Shown piece by piece: positions 61,912 to 64,000 of a stretch of 64,000 bases of DNA; within the stretch, counting starts at the first letter, position 1, and each line of letters begins with the position of its first letter. The notes under the pieces are model-generated. The model worked only from the letters and a program-made list of their open reading frames with translations, was not told the origin of the DNA and ran no database searches. The stretch is from Candidatus Cohnella colombiensis (GTDB lineage: Bacteria; Bacillota; Bacilli; Paenibacillales; Paenibacillaceae), in assembly GCA_029203125.1 (NCBI GenBank), contig CP119317.1, positions 2,046,001-2,110,000 of the forward strand, read 5' to 3'. The position numbers were made by a program, and so were the translations under genes.

Positions 61912-62544
61912 ATGGAACATATCAAAATTTATGTCCACAATCTCTTAGATCGTCCGAACCATCAATTGATTGTTGAAGGTCCGGTTTCCCCCGATATACT
62001 CCGTGAATGGACGCTGCATCCTGAGTTGGATGCTTTTCGAAGACCTGCTGAGCAGCATCTTGCACTTATAGAAATCGCTGAACTGCCAGAAGGGCGAATT
62101 ATAGTTGCTAGAGAAGGAACGCTAATTGTAGGTTACGTCACATTCCATTATCCGGACGAGCTTGAACGTTGGTCTGATGGCGGTATGGATGATCTCGTTG
62201 AGCTTGGCGCGATTGAAGTATCTAATGCTTACCGCAATCTTGGGCTCGGTAAAGCAATGATCCAAACAGCGTTCGAACATGGTCAATTGGACAATGTAAT
62301 TATTTATACAACAGAATATTATTGGCATTGGGATCTCGATGCAAGTGGACTCAATGTATGGGAATACCGCGAAATGATGGAGAAGCTTATGAAGTCAGTC
62401 GGAATGGTCTGGTTTGCAACCGACGACCCTGAAATTTGCGCGCATCCAGCGAACTGCCTTATGGTGCGAATTGGTAAAGATGTCCCACTCTCCTCTGCTG
62501 AGCAGTTCGATCGTGTAAGATTCCGACAACGCTTTATGTACTAA
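61912..62544 (+). CDS. acuA: acetyltransferase AcuA (acetoin utilization)
   Basis: A 210-residue GNAT protein: ELGAIEVSNAYRNLGLGKAMIQTAFEH is the acetyl-CoA-binding region, flanked by AREGTLIVGYVTFHYPDELERWSDGG typical of AcuA. AAAGGAGAT precedes the ATG. AcuA acetylates and inactivates AcsA at its C-terminal lysine; AcsA is encoded divergently. Followed directly by the deacetylase gene acuC, without acuB. Confidence 0.95.
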   Translation: MEHIKIYVHNLLDRPNHQLIVEGPVSPDILREWTLHPELDAFRRPAEQHLALIEIAELPEGRIIVAREGTLIVGYVTFHYPDELERWSDGGMDDLVELGAIEVSNAYRNLGLGKAMIQTAFEHGQLDNVIIYTTEYYWHWDLDASGLNVWEYREMMEKLMKSVGMVWFATDDPEICAHPANCLMVRIGKDVPLSSAEQFDRVRFRQRFMY

Positions 62545-62565
62545 GTGAAAGGAAGGCGACATTCC

Positions 62566-63762
62566 TTGAATTCTCGTACTCGATGGATTGATCATTCAGT
62601 GGCTTCTCGCTATCATTTTCATCATGATCATCCTTTTCATCCGATTCGTTTGGCGTTAACAGAGCAATTGCTACGCGCATCTAACGCATGGGATCAGAAC
62701 CTTGTAATTACACCGCAATGGCATGAGGAAGCTCGTGAATTGATTCAAGAAATTCATCGCCCTGACTATGTTTCGATCGTTAGTGCGCTCAGTGATCCGA
62801 ATCCCTCTACCCTTACAATTGAAAATGCAGAGCAATATGGACTTGAAGCGGATGGCGATACCCCCTACTTCATTCATCTCGATCAGGTATCTACCGCACT
62901 AGCCGCTGGCTCGATCACGGCAGTTGAGGAAGTGATGTCAGGACGAGCAGATCGCGTATTGCACTTATCAGGCGGGCTGCATCATGCATTCCCAAATCGT
63001 GCATCAGGCTTTTGCGTCTATAATGACGCGGCGGCAGCCATTACTTGGATTAGAAAAAAATATAACGCACGTGTCATGTACATTGATACTGATGTGCACC
63101 ACGGTGATGGAGTTCAATGGTTTTTCTATACCGATCCAGATGTATTCACCTTATCTATTCACGAAACAGGTAAATTTCTATTTCCTGGAACGGGCTTTCA
63201 CCATGAGCGCGGCGATTCAACCGGTTATGGTGCTTGTCTAAATCTCCCAGTGGAGCCTTATACCGAGGATGACTCATGGCTAGAATGCTTCAATACTGCA
63301 GTCCATAAAGCGGTGCAGCAATTCAAGCCCGATATTATCATCAGTCAGCATGGCTGCGATGCGCATGCATACGATCCGCTCGCACATATCGAGTGCAGCA
63401 TGCGTATTTATCGCGAGATGCCCCGGATAATCCACCAGCTTGCGAATCAATATACGGATGGTCGCTGGGTAGCGCTAGGTGGTGGTGGCTACGATCATTG
63501 GCGTGTCGTACCGCGTGCATGGTCGCTGCTGTGGTTGGAAATGTGTGATCATCCTCTACTCGAACAGATCGATACGATGCACTGTGGAGGAGAGCTACCA
63601 CCCTCGTGGATAGACCCATCGACCTCAATCCACCGTCCGACAGACATTTCATTACCGACAACTTGGCTCGATCATGTAGCACAGTGGACGCCCATGGTCC
63701 GCCGAGACGAAATATCGTCCAACAATAAAACGATGCTGGACATTGCGCTCCAGCACCTGTAA
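62566..63762 (+). CDS. acuC: acetoin utilization deacetylase AcuC (histone deacetylase family)
   Basis: I favour the TTG at 62566 (SD AAAGGAAGG nine bases upstream); a GTG at 62545 in the same frame overlaps that site. The 398-residue class I HDAC-like enzyme has GGLHHAFPNRASGFCVYND, DTDVHHGDGVQ, HETGKFLFPGTG, QHGCDAHAYDPL and GGGGYDHWRV, including the zinc ligands Asp-His-Asp. AcuC removes the acetyl group that AcuA puts on AcsA. B. subtilis has acuB between acuA and acuC; here the genes are adjacent. Confidence 0.93.
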   Translation: MNSRTRWIDHSVASRYHFHHDHPFHPIRLALTEQLLRASNAWDQNLVITPQWHEEARELIQEIHRPDYVSIVSALSDPNPSTLTIENAEQYGLEADGDTPYFIHLDQVSTALAAGSITAVEEVMSGRADRVLHLSGGLHHAFPNRASGFCVYNDAAAAITWIRKKYNARVMYIDTDVHHGDGVQWFFYTDPDVFTLSIHETGKFLFPGTGFHHERGDSTGYGACLNLPVEPYTEDDSWLECFNTAVHKAVQQFKPDIIISQHGCDAHAYDPLAHIECSMRIYREMPRIIHQLANQYTDGRWVALGGGGYDHWRVVPRAWSLLWLEMCDHPLLEQIDTMHCGGELPPSWIDPSTSIHRPTDISLPTTWLDHVAQWTPMVRRDEISSNNKTMLDIALQHL

Positions 63763-63804
63763 ATCAATCTATATGACGATTCTTGACGGGTGTAGAGCTA
63801 GTCT

Positions 63805-64000
63805 CTACATCCGCTGGATCATCTCGTTTACGATGGCGTACGAACGATTAGCTGCTTCTACTACAAATTGGTCATAGACGACATGTGCAGAGCCATCAGC
63901 TTTATCTGACATGGATCGAATAATGACGTGAGGAATGTCGTTCATATAACACACTTGTGCAACGGCCGCACCCTCCATCTCTGTACAAGCACCCTCGAAC
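63805..64000 (-). CDS. mtnN: 5'-methylthioadenosine/S-adenosylhomocysteine nucleosidase, C-terminal part
   Basis: Reading leftward from the window edge gives FEGACTEMEGAAVAQVCY, IPHVIIRSMSDKADGSA and ending NEMIQRM with stop at 63805-63807. EMEGAAVAQ and RxxSD with catalytic Asp are the MTAN signature. The start lies beyond the window. It hydrolyses MTA and SAH, recycling methionine and removing inhibitory SAH. Convergent with acuC; a short perfect hairpin (63791-63809) overlaps the stop but has no T-run. Confidence 0.93.
   Translation of the reverse strand, partial: FEGACTEMEGAAVAQVCYMNDIPHVIIRSMSDKADGSAHVVYDQFVVEAANRSYAIVNEMIQRM

Noticed and set aside
63791..63809. Terminator for mtnN
   Set aside because: A perfect seven-base hairpin is present but there is no T-run on either strand.
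1..64000. CRISPR arrays, tRNA or rRNA genes, insertion sequences, prophage
   Set aside because: No regularly spaced repeats, cloverleaf sequences, rRNA segments, transposase or phage structural genes were seen by eye; a tool scan would be needed to exclude short remnants.

Overview
The window looks like a chromosome segment from a spore-forming Firmicute of the Paenibacillaceae (Paenibacillus/Cohnella type). The reasons are SpoVM, a SpoVIF-like protein, AGGAGG-type ribosome binding sites, YesM/YesN-type two-component genes, and a gene order around gmk-rpoZ-coaBC-priA-def-fmt-rsmB-rlmN-prpC-prkC-rsgA-rpe-spoVM that matches the B. subtilis ylo region. No tRNA, rRNA, CRISPR array, prophage or insertion sequence was seen.

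Layout. 1-1433: the end of a Ku gene and an overlapping ligase-only LigD-type gene (end joining). 1434-2709: accessory stretch with a tiny holin-like toxin gene, a predicted antisense antitoxin RNA, a 55-base palindrome, a one-domain DUF1259 gene and a decayed second copy of the toxin-antitoxin 3' region. 2710-5812 (minus): a thiamine/HMP-type ABC transporter operon led by a TPP riboswitch with its terminator. 5892-13721 and on to 32462 (minus): long housekeeping block with recG, degV, fakA-like, Asp23, spoVM, rpe, rsgA, prkC/prpC, rlmN, rsmB, fmt, def, priA, coaBC, rpoZ, gmk, remA, then yitJ, dapF, purT and a Ca2+ P-type ATPase. rpmB is the only plus-strand gene inside it. The usual neighbours thiN (between rpe and spoVM) and yicC/yloC (before remA) are not present here. 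32644-47268: rqcH, a PHP phosphoesterase, ylbG/ylbF, an M20 peptidase, yugN, ftsW, a second Asp23 gene, a Ca2+/H+ exchanger, ylaN, an HPr-like protein lacking His15, an M29 aminopeptidase, a lipoprotein, a GAF-GGDEF diguanylate cyclase and rpsD with its leader.

47485-54342: a sugar ABC transporter (minus) facing away from a YesM/YesN-type sensor kinase and AraC-type regulator (plus); the binding-protein gene has its own promoter with a palindromic CcpA/LacI-type operator. 54418-57564: class A penicillin-binding protein with fibronectin-like tail. 57750-59867: two FecCD-type siderophore permease genes under a Fur box. 59952-63762: acsA divergent from acuA-acuC around a cre site, without acuB. 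The right edge holds the 3' end of an MTA/SAH nucleosidase gene.

The most interesting non-coding signal is a roughly 90-base dispersed element present three times (11524-11610 minus, 40290-40382 plus, 57567-57659 plus). Each copy folds into two hairpins joined by a conserved linker, with compensatory base changes between copies. I do not recognise it as a named RNA family.
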